Of a stretch of DNA of 5,766 nt, positions 1-5,600 are shown piece after piece (position 1 is the first letter of the stretch; each line of letters begins with the position of its first letter). Position numbers and translations under genes: made by a program. Under the pieces are notes generated by a model that was not told the DNA's origin, did not search any database, and was given only the letters and a program-made list of their open reading frames with translations. Origin of the DNA: Candidatus Dormiibacterota bacterium (GTDB taxonomy: Bacteria; Chloroflexota; Dormibacteria; Aeolococcales; Aeolococcaceae). The DNA lies in contig CATPAP010000104.1 of NCBI GenBank assembly GCA_955651875.1, forward strand, positions 1 through 5,766, given 5' to 3'.

Positions 1-403
1 CGCGCGAGCGTCGCTGTTCCCGACGTTTGATCGCCAGCAGCGGGACGAAAACATGCGCCAGAGGACCGATGCACAGCGCATACACCAGCGTGCCGATACC
101 CACCGTTCCACCCAGCACGAAGCCGGCGGCGACGGCGGCGAGCTCGATGATGGTGCGGACGACGCGGATCGAATGACCGCGCGCGGCGTAGCCGGTCATC
201 AGCCCGTCGCGCGGGCCCCGGCCCGAGGCCGGCACCGATGTACGCGCCGGTGGCCACTCCGTTGAGGAAGACTCCCCCGAGCAGAATGGCCACACTGGTC
301 GCGAGGCCCGGCGAGCGCGGCATGAGGGGCAGCGCGAGGTCAAAGTCGCCACCGTCCTCACAGACGTCGATGGCCAGTCCCTTGCCAGCGCATTCACAAC
401 GGT
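1..403 (-). pseudogene. YczE-like membrane protein, C-terminal remnant with two frameshifts, runs off left edge
   Basis: I recognise the YczE/YitT-like family of small integral membrane proteins of unknown function from the C-terminal half. Read on the minus strand, 403-383 gives TVVNAL, 383-213 gives a second block with KGLAIDV, LLGGVFLNGVATGAYIGAG and LGPGP, and 211-1 gives RDGLMTGY, IRVVRTIIELAAVAAGF, LGGTVGIGTL and ALCIGPLA. These are the family's usual motifs in the usual order, with three hydrophobic segments. They lie in different frames: one base is missing near 381-386 (after TVVNAL) and one is extra near 212-216 (between LGPGP and RDG). The two shifts cancel, so the outer frame stays open throughout but encodes a nonsense middle. 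The N-terminal half expected upstream is not recognisable, apart from a weak possible extension to about 440. The C-terminus continues past position 1. It is divergent from the sugar operon. Either a decaying gene or sequencing errors in G/C runs could explain this. Family identity is from memory of motifs, not a search. Confidence 0.72.
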
Positions 404-471
404 CAGCGGGGGCTGAAGCCGGCGCTCCGCTCGGACCTCGTGGATCGGGGCTCGGTCACTGGTCGCGAGTG

Positions 472-501
472 TTGTAGGGGCAGGTACTCCCGGCGTAGGA
501 T
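472..501 (+). promoter_or_regulatory. Candidate sigma70-type promoter of the sugar-import operon
   Basis: TTGTAG (472-477) and TAGGAT (496-501) are separated by 18 bases. The -10 element has the TANNNT pattern common in GC-rich bacteria; the -35 element matches only the TTG of the consensus. Transcription would begin near 508, giving a leader of about 90 bases before the first gene. It is the best promoter I can find between the divergent genes, but GC-rich promoters are hard to call by eye. Confidence 0.35.
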
Positions 502-529
502 CCGGTCGGACGGCATGAGGCCGGCATAA

Positions 530-546
530 CGGTGACACGCTCACCG
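530..546. promoter_or_regulatory. Inverted repeat, possible operator in the operon leader
   Basis: CGGTGA (530-535) and TCACCG (541-546) form a perfect six-base inverted repeat around a five-base centre. It lies about 20-40 bases downstream of the predicted start of transcription, where a bound repressor would block elongation; carbohydrate importers of this class are often controlled by LacI- or GntR-type repressors. No regulator gene is in the window, so the assignment is inference. Confidence 0.3.
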
Positions 547-547
547 G

Positions 548-570
548 GAGGCAGGCCTGGCACATGCCTC
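548..570. repeat. Inverted repeat in the leader, next to the first one
   Basis: GAGGCA (548-553) and TGCCTC (565-570) pair perfectly around an 11-base loop. The repeat sits one base after the preceding inverted repeat and 16 bases before the Shine-Dalgarno sequence. In RNA it could be a small leader hairpin; in DNA it could be part of a composite operator. No function is shown. Confidence 0.3.
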
Positions 571-586
571 GTTGAGCTGGCGCGGC

Positions 587-593
587 GAGGAGG
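587..593 (+). promoter_or_regulatory. Ribosome binding site that sets the start of the binding-protein gene
   Basis: GAGGAGG ends five bases before the ATG at 599, a near-ideal Shine-Dalgarno arrangement. This favours 599 over the in-frame TTG at 572 and GTG at 593, which would place this purine run inside the coding sequence. Confidence 0.8.
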
Positions 594-598
594 TGAGC

Positions 599-1930
599 AT
601 GCACACCAGGGCAACCAGGCGGGCGTTCGGAACACTGACCGTGGCAGCGGTGATGACGCTGGCGGCGTGCGGCGGTGGCACCACCTCCAGCAGCGGCGGT
701 TCGTCGAGCAGCGGTCAGCAGATCGGCGGCAACGTCACCGTCTGGGCGGTCTGGTCGGGGACCGAGCAGAAGGACTTCCAGGCGGTGCTCGACGGCTTCA
801 AAACCAAGACCGGGGTCACCGCTCAGTTCCAGTCGAAAGGCGACCAGCTGCCCACCGTCCTGGGCACAGCCGTCACCGGGGGCGCCCCGCCGGACGTCGC
901 CATCCTGCCCCAGCCCGGCCTGCTCCATGACCTGGTCAAGAAAGGCGCTCTCAAGCCCATCGACAGCTTCGTGGGAGACGTGCTCACCAGCCAGTACGCG
1001 AGCGTGTGGAAGAAGCTCGCCAGCGATGCCGGCAAGCTGTACGGCGTGTACTTCAAGGCGGCCAACAAGAGCACAGTCTGGTACAACGTCAAAACGCTGA
1101 CGGACGCGGGGATCACCTCACCGCCCGCCACCTACGACGACATGCTTAAGGACATGAGCACTCTGCAGCAGGCGGGGACAACGCCGTTCGCGATGTGCGG
1201 CGGCTCCGGTTGGACGCTGACCGACTGGTTCGAGAACGTGTACCTGCGCGTCGCCGGCGTGGCCAAGTACAACGCGCTCGCCGCGCATTCGATCCCGTGG
1301 ACCGATCCCACCGTCACCACCACCTTCCAGACGCTGGCGAAGATCTTTGGCAACGATGCCAACATGGTCGGCGGTAAGGCTGGCGCCGTGTCCACGCCCT
1401 TCCCGGACTGCGTCAGCCAGGCCTTCGGCCCGGCGCCAAAGGCCGCGATGGTCTACGAGGCAGATTTCGTGGGCACGGTCATCCCCACGGTGAACAAGAG
1501 CCTGCAGGCGAAGAGCGGCTACGACTTCTTCCCCTTCCCCTCGATCAACGGCTCGCCAGCAGAGGTGTCGGCCGGTGGCGACGTGGCGGTCATGTTCAAG
1601 GACACGCCGCAGTCGGAGGCGCTTCTCAAGTACCTGGCGTCGCCTGACGCGGGCTCTATCTGGGCGCATCTCGGCGGCTTCACCTCGCCGAACACGCAGG
1701 TGAGCCTCTCGGTGTATCCCGACGACATCTCGCGCACGGCCGCCAAGGCGGTGATCGACGCCGGTGACAACGTTGCCTACGACATGAGCGACCAGGCACC
1801 CGCCGCGTTCGGCGGGACCATTGGGTCGGGCGAGTGGGCGGACCTGCAGAACTGGGTGCGCAACCCGACTGATATCAGCGGCACCGAGACCAAACTCGAG
1901 GCGGCCGCCGTCGCGGCATACGGGCACTGA
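599..1930 (+). CDS. Sugar ABC transporter substrate-binding lipoprotein (CUT1, AglE-like)
   Basis: This 443-residue extracellular solute-binding protein (family 1) captures the sugar and presents it to the permeases. The N-terminus has basic residues (R4, R7, R8), a hydrophobic stretch and the lipobox LAAC with C24 as the lipid-anchor site, followed by a Gly/Ser/Thr-rich linker to about residue 40. The mature part opens with VTVWAVWSG, typical of the first strand of the N-lobe. PPDVAILPQPG near 97-107, KSTVWYNV near 157-164, SGWTLTDWFENVYLR near 203-217 and GGFTSPN near 359-365 resemble AglE-type alpha-glucoside binders. Two cysteines in the mature domain (C200, C271) could form a disulphide. 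Length is usual for the family. The ATG at 599 was chosen for its strong ribosome binding site and because it gives a proper lipoprotein signal. It is first in the operon, 21 bases before the permease gene. The family is clear; the substrate is inferred from remembered similarity. Confidence 0.95.
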   Translation: MHTRATRRAFGTLTVAAVMTLAACGGGTTSSSGGSSSSGQQIGGNVTVWAVWSGTEQKDFQAVLDGFKTKTGVTAQFQSKGDQLPTVLGTAVTGGAPPDVAILPQPGLLHDLVKKGALKPIDSFVGDVLTSQYASVWKKLASDAGKLYGVYFKAANKSTVWYNVKTLTDAGITSPPATYDDMLKDMSTLQQAGTTPFAMCGGSGWTLTDWFENVYLRVAGVAKYNALAAHSIPWTDPTVTTTFQTLAKIFGNDANMVGGKAGAVSTPFPDCVSQAFGPAPKAAMVYEADFVGTVIPTVNKSLQAKSGYDFFPFPSINGSPAEVSAGGDVAVMFKDTPQSEALLKYLASPDAGSIWAHLGGFTSPNTQVSLSVYPDDISRTAAKAVIDAGDNVAYDMSDQAPAAFGGTIGSGEWADLQNWVRNPTDISGTETKLEAAAVAAYGH

Positions 1931-1951
1931 GTTCGGGGTCGGGCTCGAGGT

Positions 1952-3355
1952 ATGACGACAGCCCCGCCTGTCGCCGCACCTCGGGTCCGGCCCGTCCCCG
2001 AAGCACGCACCGGTAAGCCGCGGCGCGGGGGTGGCCTGGGCCGAAGCGCGGCCGTGGCGCTCTTCATGGGGCCGGCAGCACTGTTGCTCGGCGCCATCGT
2101 GGTCTACCCCACCGTGGCCACCGTGGCCCGGAGCCTCTACGACGACAGCGGCAACTTCATCGCTGCCGGCAACTACAAGACGCTCTTCGGCACTGCCGAC
2201 ATTCTGGTGGCCATCCGCAACAACGCCATCTGGGTGATCGTCTTCCCCTCCCTGGTGACCTTCCTCGGCCTGGTGTTCGCGGTGCTCACCGAGCGCATCC
2301 GCTGGTCCACCGCGTTCAAGACGATCGTCTTCATGCCGATGGCCATCAGCCTGTTTGCCACCGGCGTGATCTGGCGCATCGTCTACGAAACGGATCCCAA
2401 TCGCGGCGTGATCAACGCCGCCGTCGGCACCGTCGCCGACGTCATCCATCCGCCGGGGATGTACGCGCTCCCCAACATCAGGCCGATCAGTGGACTGACC
2501 GGGACAGCCGAGGGCGGCATGGTGAGCAAGAACGCGGTCGACGCCGGTCATGCGCTGCAGCTCGGCCTCACCGGCATTCCGCTGAGCGCTGTGCCTCCCG
2601 CGGCACAGGCCGCGCAGGCCCCGTCACCGGTCGCCGGCGCGGTGACCGGTGAGGTCTGGCGCGACTTCTCGCCCGGCGGCCACGTTGGAGTCATCGATCC
2701 CGGGGAAAAGGGCCTCCCCGGCATGCGCCTCAACCTGGTCTCCGCTGACGGGCACACCGCCGCCACCACCGTCAGTGGCAACAACGGAGCCTTCCGATTC
2801 GACGGCGTGTCCGGCGGCAGCTACCACCTGGCGCTCGATGCAGCCAACTTCCGCCAGCCGTTCGGCGGGGTCAACTGGCTGGGGGTGCAGTCGCTCACGC
2901 CGGTCAGCGGGCTCGGCACCACCGGGCAGGCGCTGCTGGCCATCCCGCTGGCTGACCTGTCGGCGATCGTCGCCATGCTCTGGATGTGGAGCGGCTTTGC
3001 CATGGTGATCATCGGCGCCGGGCTTGCGGCGCTCAACCGCGAGGTGCTCGAGGCCGCGCGGATGGACGGCGCCAGCGAGCTGCAGACGTTCCGCTTCGTC
3101 ACCTTCCCCCTGCTCCGTCCGGTGCTGATCGTGGTGTTCATCACCATGATCATCAACGTGCTGAAGATCTTCGATATCATCCTGTCGCTGATCCCCGACT
3201 CATCCCAGCAGCAAGCCAACGTGATCGCGCTGGAGATGTATCGCGTCGGCTTCACGAGCTTCACCGGCAAGGGGCTGGCCAGCGCGATCGCGGTGTTTCT
3301 CTTCCTGCTGGTCATCCCTGTCATCGCCCTCAACGTCCGGAGGATCCGCGAGTGA
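1952..3355 (+). CDS. Sugar ABC transporter permease, MalF/UgpA/AglF type, with extracellular SdrD/Cna-B-like insert
   Basis: This is one of two channel subunits of the importer. At 467 residues it is about 150 longer than the usual 290-320. A basic Pro-rich N-terminus precedes TM1 (about 34-56), TM2 (92-112) and TM3 (122-145). TM4 (about 333-360) is followed by the cytoplasmic EAA loop (E367-A368-A369, D372, G373, F385-P386; the usual LP is FP), then TM5 (388-412) and TM6 (441-461). The extra residues, roughly 165-308, lie in the TM3-TM4 loop, which faces outside. They comprise a linker with an Ala/Pro-rich stretch (about 211-230) and a beta domain (229-300). FGGVNWLG (304-311) then resumes the NWLG-type segment seen before TM4 in ordinary relatives, and another 20 or so residues separate it from TM4. 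Translation start ATG 1952 has only a weak Shine-Dalgarno and may depend on coupling with the gene before it. The stop overlaps the next start by four bases. Family certain; role of the insert unknown. Confidence 0.94.
   Translation: MTTAPPVAAPRVRPVPEARTGKPRRGGGLGRSAAVALFMGPAALLLGAIVVYPTVATVARSLYDDSGNFIAAGNYKTLFGTADILVAIRNNAIWVIVFPSLVTFLGLVFAVLTERIRWSTAFKTIVFMPMAISLFATGVIWRIVYETDPNRGVINAAVGTVADVIHPPGMYALPNIRPISGLTGTAEGGMVSKNAVDAGHALQLGLTGIPLSAVPPAAQAAQAPSPVAGAVTGEVWRDFSPGGHVGVIDPGEKGLPGMRLNLVSADGHTAATTVSGNNGAFRFDGVSGGSYHLALDAANFRQPFGGVNWLGVQSLTPVSGLGTTGQALLAIPLADLSAIVAMLWMWSGFAMVIIGAGLAALNREVLEAARMDGASELQTFRFVTFPLLRPVLIVVFITMIINVLKIFDIILSLIPDSSQQQANVIALEMYRVGFTSFTGKGLASAIAVFLFLLVIPVIALNVRRIRE
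2636..2851 (+). other. SdrD B/Cna-B-like beta-sandwich domain inside the first permease
   Basis: Residues 229-300 of the permease show the classic pattern of SdrD-B-type repeats: GEVWRDFSPGG (233-243), an acidic IDPGEKGLPGMRLNL stretch (248-262), TTV with a Gly/Asn turn (272-279), FRFDGVSGGSYHL (281-293). The D249/E252 acidic loop followed by GLPG is the position where calcium-binding or turn residues sit in such domains. These folds normally occur in surface adhesins. Membrane topology places this copy outside the cell, where it could touch the lipoprotein-bound sugar receptor. The fold is inferred from motif pattern, not modelled. Confidence 0.75.
3339..3345 (+). promoter_or_regulatory. Ribosome binding site for the second permease, inside the end of the first
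   Basis: GGAGGAT lies within the last codons of the first permease gene, with GGAGG ending eight bases before GTG at 3352. It supports the GTG start and re-initiation of ribosomes finishing the upstream gene. Confidence 0.7.
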
Positions 3356-4245
3356 CGGCGGTGGCCACCGCCGCTCGCACCGCCAGCGCCGCGCCGCCGC
3401 GCCGCGCCCGGCTGCGCCGCCTCTTCGGACGCAGCTCGGTCAACGTGGTGCTGGTGCTCATCGCCCTGTTCTGGTTGGTGCCCACCGTCGGACTGCTGGT
3501 CACCTCCTTCCGTCCCGCCCAGGACTACTTCTCATCGGGGTGGTGGCACGCGATCACCACCCCGCTCTCATTGACCGTCATGAACTACGAGGCCATCTTC
3601 AAGGGCGGTGGCATTCCCGATGCGCTGCTGACCACCGCCCTGATCACCGTCTCCGCCACCGTGCTGGTGGTCGTGATCGCCTCGCTGGCCGCGTACGCCA
3701 TGGTCTTTCTCAACTGGCGCGGACGCGACTGGGTTTTCGTGGTGATCGTCGCGCTCATGGTGGTGCCGCTGCAGATGGCACTGATCCCTGTGGCCGAGCT
3801 GTACAAGAACGTGAGGTTGTTCGGCACCCTCCCCGGCGTGGTCCTCTATCACGTCGCCTTCGGCCTTCCATTCGCCATCTTCCTGATGCGCAACTTCTAC
3901 ACGGGTATCCCCAAGGACCTGCTGGAGGCGGCGCGGATCGACGGCGCCAACGAGTGGATGATGTTCCGCCGCATCGTGCTGCCGCTGGGCAAGCCGGCGC
4001 TGGCGTCGCTGGCCATCTTCGAGTTCCTCTGGGTGTGGAACGACCTGCTGGTCTCCCTGGTGTTCCTGGCCAACAACCCTCACGTGCCGATCACCGTGGC
4101 GATCTTCAGCCAGCTTCGCCAATTCGGCGCCAACATCGACCTCATCTCGACGGCCTCGTTCATCTCCATGATCATCCCGCTGGCGGTGTTCTTCGCCTTC
4201 CAGCGCTACTTCGTGCGCGGCGTGCTCGCCGGCGCGGTCAAATGA
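3352..4245 (+). CDS. Sugar ABC transporter permease, MalG/UgpE/AglG type
   Basis: This is the second channel subunit, 297 residues, normal for the MalG class. The Ala/Arg-rich N-terminus (about 1-28) is followed by six predicted membrane segments near 31-51, 92-118, 127-148, 161-181, 218-238 and 266-286. The EAA loop that docks on the ATPase is at 192-211: E192-A193-A194, IDG at 196-198, and VLP at 209-211. The C-terminus QRYFVRGVLAGAVK is a hallmark of this subunit. The GTG start at 3352 was chosen because it overlaps the upstream TGA as GTGA, has a good ribosome binding site, and gives the standard length; the open frame extending further upstream to 2986 only shadows the first permease. 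The overlap implies translational coupling and near-equal synthesis of the two subunits. No oddities seen. Confidence 0.96.
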   Translation: MTAVATAARTASAAPPRRARLRRLFGRSSVNVVLVLIALFWLVPTVGLLVTSFRPAQDYFSSGWWHAITTPLSLTVMNYEAIFKGGGIPDALLTTALITVSATVLVVVIASLAAYAMVFLNWRGRDWVFVVIVALMVVPLQMALIPVAELYKNVRLFGTLPGVVLYHVAFGLPFAIFLMRNFYTGIPKDLLEAARIDGANEWMMFRRIVLPLGKPALASLAIFEFLWVWNDLLVSLVFLANNPHVPITVAIFSQLRQFGANIDLISTASFISMIIPLAVFFAFQRYFVRGVLAGAVK

Positions 4246-4266
4246 GCAGAGTGGGGTTGCACTGAG

Positions 4267-5424
4267 ATGGCACGCATCGCCTTCGAGCACGTGAGCAAGC
4301 GCTTCAGCAGCGATGCGCTCGCCGTCAGCGACCTCAACCTGGAGATCAACGACGGGGAGTTCCTGGTACTGGTGGGCCCGTCGGGGTGCGGCAAGACCAC
4401 CGCCCTGCGCTGCCTCGCCGGGCTCGAGGACATCACCGACGGCCAAATCATGATCGGCGACCGTGTGGTCAACGACCTGCCTCCCAAGGACCGCGACATC
4501 GCCATGGTGTTCCAGAGCTACGCGCTCTACCCGCACATGAGCCTCTTCGACAACATGGGCTTCAGCATCAAGATGCGCAAGCGACCCAAGGCGGAGATCG
4601 AGACCAAGGTGCGCGAGGCCGCCAAGATCCTCGGCCTCGAGGACCTGCTGGATCGCAGGCCCGGGGCGCTGAGCGGCGGCCAGCGGCAGCGTGTCGCGCT
4701 CGGCCGGGCCATCGTACGCGACCCGGCGGCGTTCCTCATGGATGAGCCGCTCAGCAACCTCGACGCCAAGCTCCGGGTGCAGACGCGGGCGGAGATCGCT
4801 CGTCTCCACCAGCGCCTCGGCACCACCATCGTGTACGTCACTCACGACCAGGTCGAGGCGATGACGATGGGCGACCGCATCGCGGTGATGCGCGACGGGG
4901 TGCTACAGCAGGTCGGCACTCCCAAGGAGCTGTACGAGTCGCCGGTGAACCGCTTCGTCGCCGGTTTCATCGGGTCGCCGGCCATGAACTTTCTCCAGGG
5001 CCAGGTGGCTGTCGAAGGTGACAAAGTCGCCCTGGCGCTGGACGGGCTCGAGGTGGCGCTCAGCGGGAGGGCGGCGGCGGTGGCGCGCTCCCGCGGTGCC
5101 GGCGCCGACCTCACCCTGGGGATGCGTCCGGAACACCTCGACGCCGCGGGCACGCAGACCTCTGGAGTGGTCAGCCTCGCGGCCACCGTCGAGGTCGTGG
5201 AGTTCCTCGGCAACGAGGAGCTCATCCACGCCAACGTCGCCGGCAACGATGTCGTGGCGCTGGTGCCGGCGTCGCGCGGCGTTTCAGTCGGCGACAAGGT
5301 CACGCTGGTCGCCGCCGAAAGCGTGGTCCACGCCTTCGACCCCGGGACCGATGCGGTCATCACCGAGGGCGGCGACGTGCCCGGCCCGAAGGCTGACGGC
5401 GGCGGATCGGGGCAAGCCAGCTAG
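4267..5424 (+). CDS. ugpC: Sugar ABC transporter ATP-binding protein (MalK/MsmK/UgpC/AglK type)
   Basis: This 385-residue ATPase powers sugar import as a homodimer on the cytoplasmic face. All catalytic motifs are present: Walker A GPSGCGKTT (37-45), Q-loop Q83, signature LSGGQRQ (135-141), Walker B FLMDEP (156-161) with E160, D-loop SNLD (163-166) and switch H193. GSPAMN (236-241) begins the C-terminal MalK-type regulatory region with OB/TOBE folds, including GMRPEH (285-290). The last 20 or so residues are a Gly/Asp-rich tail with no recognisable domain. The symbol is the generic family name and does not imply glycerol-phosphate transport; msmK, msiK or aglK would be equally fair. It begins 21 bases after the second permease with only a weak G-rich site (4251-4256) upstream. 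Having its own ATPase suggests the operon is self-sufficient; in Streptomyces many CUT1 importers share one MsiK encoded elsewhere. Confidence 0.96.
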   Translation: MARIAFEHVSKRFSSDALAVSDLNLEINDGEFLVLVGPSGCGKTTALRCLAGLEDITDGQIMIGDRVVNDLPPKDRDIAMVFQSYALYPHMSLFDNMGFSIKMRKRPKAEIETKVREAAKILGLEDLLDRRPGALSGGQRQRVALGRAIVRDPAAFLMDEPLSNLDAKLRVQTRAEIARLHQRLGTTIVYVTHDQVEAMTMGDRIAVMRDGVLQQVGTPKELYESPVNRFVAGFIGSPAMNFLQGQVAVEGDKVALALDGLEVALSGRAAAVARSRGAGADLTLGMRPEHLDAAGTQTSGVVSLAATVEVVEFLGNEELIHANVAGNDVVALVPASRGVSVGDKVTLVAAESVVHAFDPGTDAVITEGGDVPGPKADGGGSGQAS

Positions 5425-5428
5425 AGGC

Positions 5429-5449
5429 CGACACCAACGGTCGGTGTCG
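5429..5449 (+). terminator. Hairpin just after the operon, likely terminator
   Basis: CGACACC (5429-5435) and GGTGTCG (5443-5449) form a perfect seven-pair stem with a seven-base loop, beginning four bases after the ATPase stop. An alternative five-pair stem (CCGAC/GTCGG) overlaps it. There is no T-run, which is common in terminators of GC-rich bacteria. Position is the main argument. Confidence 0.5.
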
Positions 5450-5474
5450 AGGTTCGCGACGACAGGCCCATATC

Positions 5475-5491
5475 GCTTGGGCTGCCCAAGC
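5475..5491. repeat. Inverted repeat between operon and tRNA
   Basis: GCTTGGG (5475-5481) and CCCAAGC (5485-5491) form a perfect seven-pair stem with a three-base loop CTG. It follows the first hairpin by 25 bases and also lacks a T-run. It may back up termination or be a protein site. Confidence 0.4.
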
Positions 5492-5515
5492 TGTGCGTAT
5501 GGCCTTCCCGCCGCG

Positions 5516-5537
5516 TTCCCGCTGAGTTCAGCGGGGA
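5516..5537. terminator. Strong hairpin just upstream of the tRNA -10 box
   Basis: CCCGCTGA (5518-5525) and TCAGCGGG (5528-5535) are perfectly complementary, and two more pairs (one G-T) extend the stem to 5516 and 5537. The central GT is too short for a loop, so about nine pairs around AGTT would form. With no T-run it could terminate read-through from the operon, but it also overlaps where a tRNA -35 element would fall, so a regulatory role is possible. Confidence 0.4.
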
Positions 5538-5542
5538 GCGGG

Positions 5543-5548
5543 TAAACT
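5543..5548 (+). promoter_or_regulatory. Candidate -10 box of the tRNA promoter
   Basis: TAAACT lies 12 bases before the first base of the tRNA, so transcription would begin about six bases upstream of the mature 5' end. No convincing -35 box is visible 16-18 bases upstream, where the inverted repeat lies. Confidence 0.4.
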
Positions 5549-5560
5549 CACGACGCGCTG

Positions 5561-5600
5561 GCCGGCGTAGCTCAGTGGTAGAGCAGCTGTTTTGTAAGCA
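5561..5600 (+). tRNA. tRNA-Thr (UGU anticodon), 5' half only
   Basis: The sequence reads as a tRNA from its 5' end: acceptor strand GCCGGCG (5561-5567), TA, D-arm GCTC/AGTGGTA/GAGC (5570-5584), A, anticodon stem GCTGT (5586-5590), seven-base loop TTTGTAA (5591-5597) with anticodon TGT at 5593-5595. The 3' anticodon stem should read GCAGC; only GCA (5598-5600) is present before the match ends at CT. No T-arm with GTTCGA and no acceptor complement CGCCGGC occurs in the remaining 166 bases. So either the 3' half lies beyond the window after an inserted sequence (intron or element), or this is a truncated tRNA. The 5' identification is strong; a working gene is not shown. Confidence 0.78.

Noticed and set aside
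53..477. Two short plus-strand frames before the operon
   Set aside because: They are low-complexity Arg/Ala/Gly peptides, and the minus strand of the same stretch carries recognisable YczE-family motifs.
511..527. Direct repeat CGGCAT (511-516 and 522-527) in the promoter region
   Set aside because: Six-base repeats of this composition are expected by chance in GC-rich DNA, and the position does not match a known site.
572..598. TTG start extending the binding protein by nine residues
   Set aside because: The extension would put acidic residues before the signal peptide and bury the strong GAGGAGG site that fits ATG at 599.
1118..2551. Minus-strand open frame of 477 codons
   Set aside because: It overlaps two clear plus-strand transporter genes, is full of Gly, Asp, His, Arg and Val repeats typical of the antisense of GC-rich genes, and shows no domain motif.
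2821..3333. Minus-strand frame with hydrophobic Met/Ile/Ser stretches
   Set aside because: The hydrophobicity mirrors the membrane segments of the first permease on the opposite strand; there is no independent support.
3568..4845. Minus-strand open frame of 425 codons
   Set aside because: It is antisense to the second permease and the ATPase; composition is rich in His, Glu, Asp and Gly as expected for a shadow, with no recognisable family.
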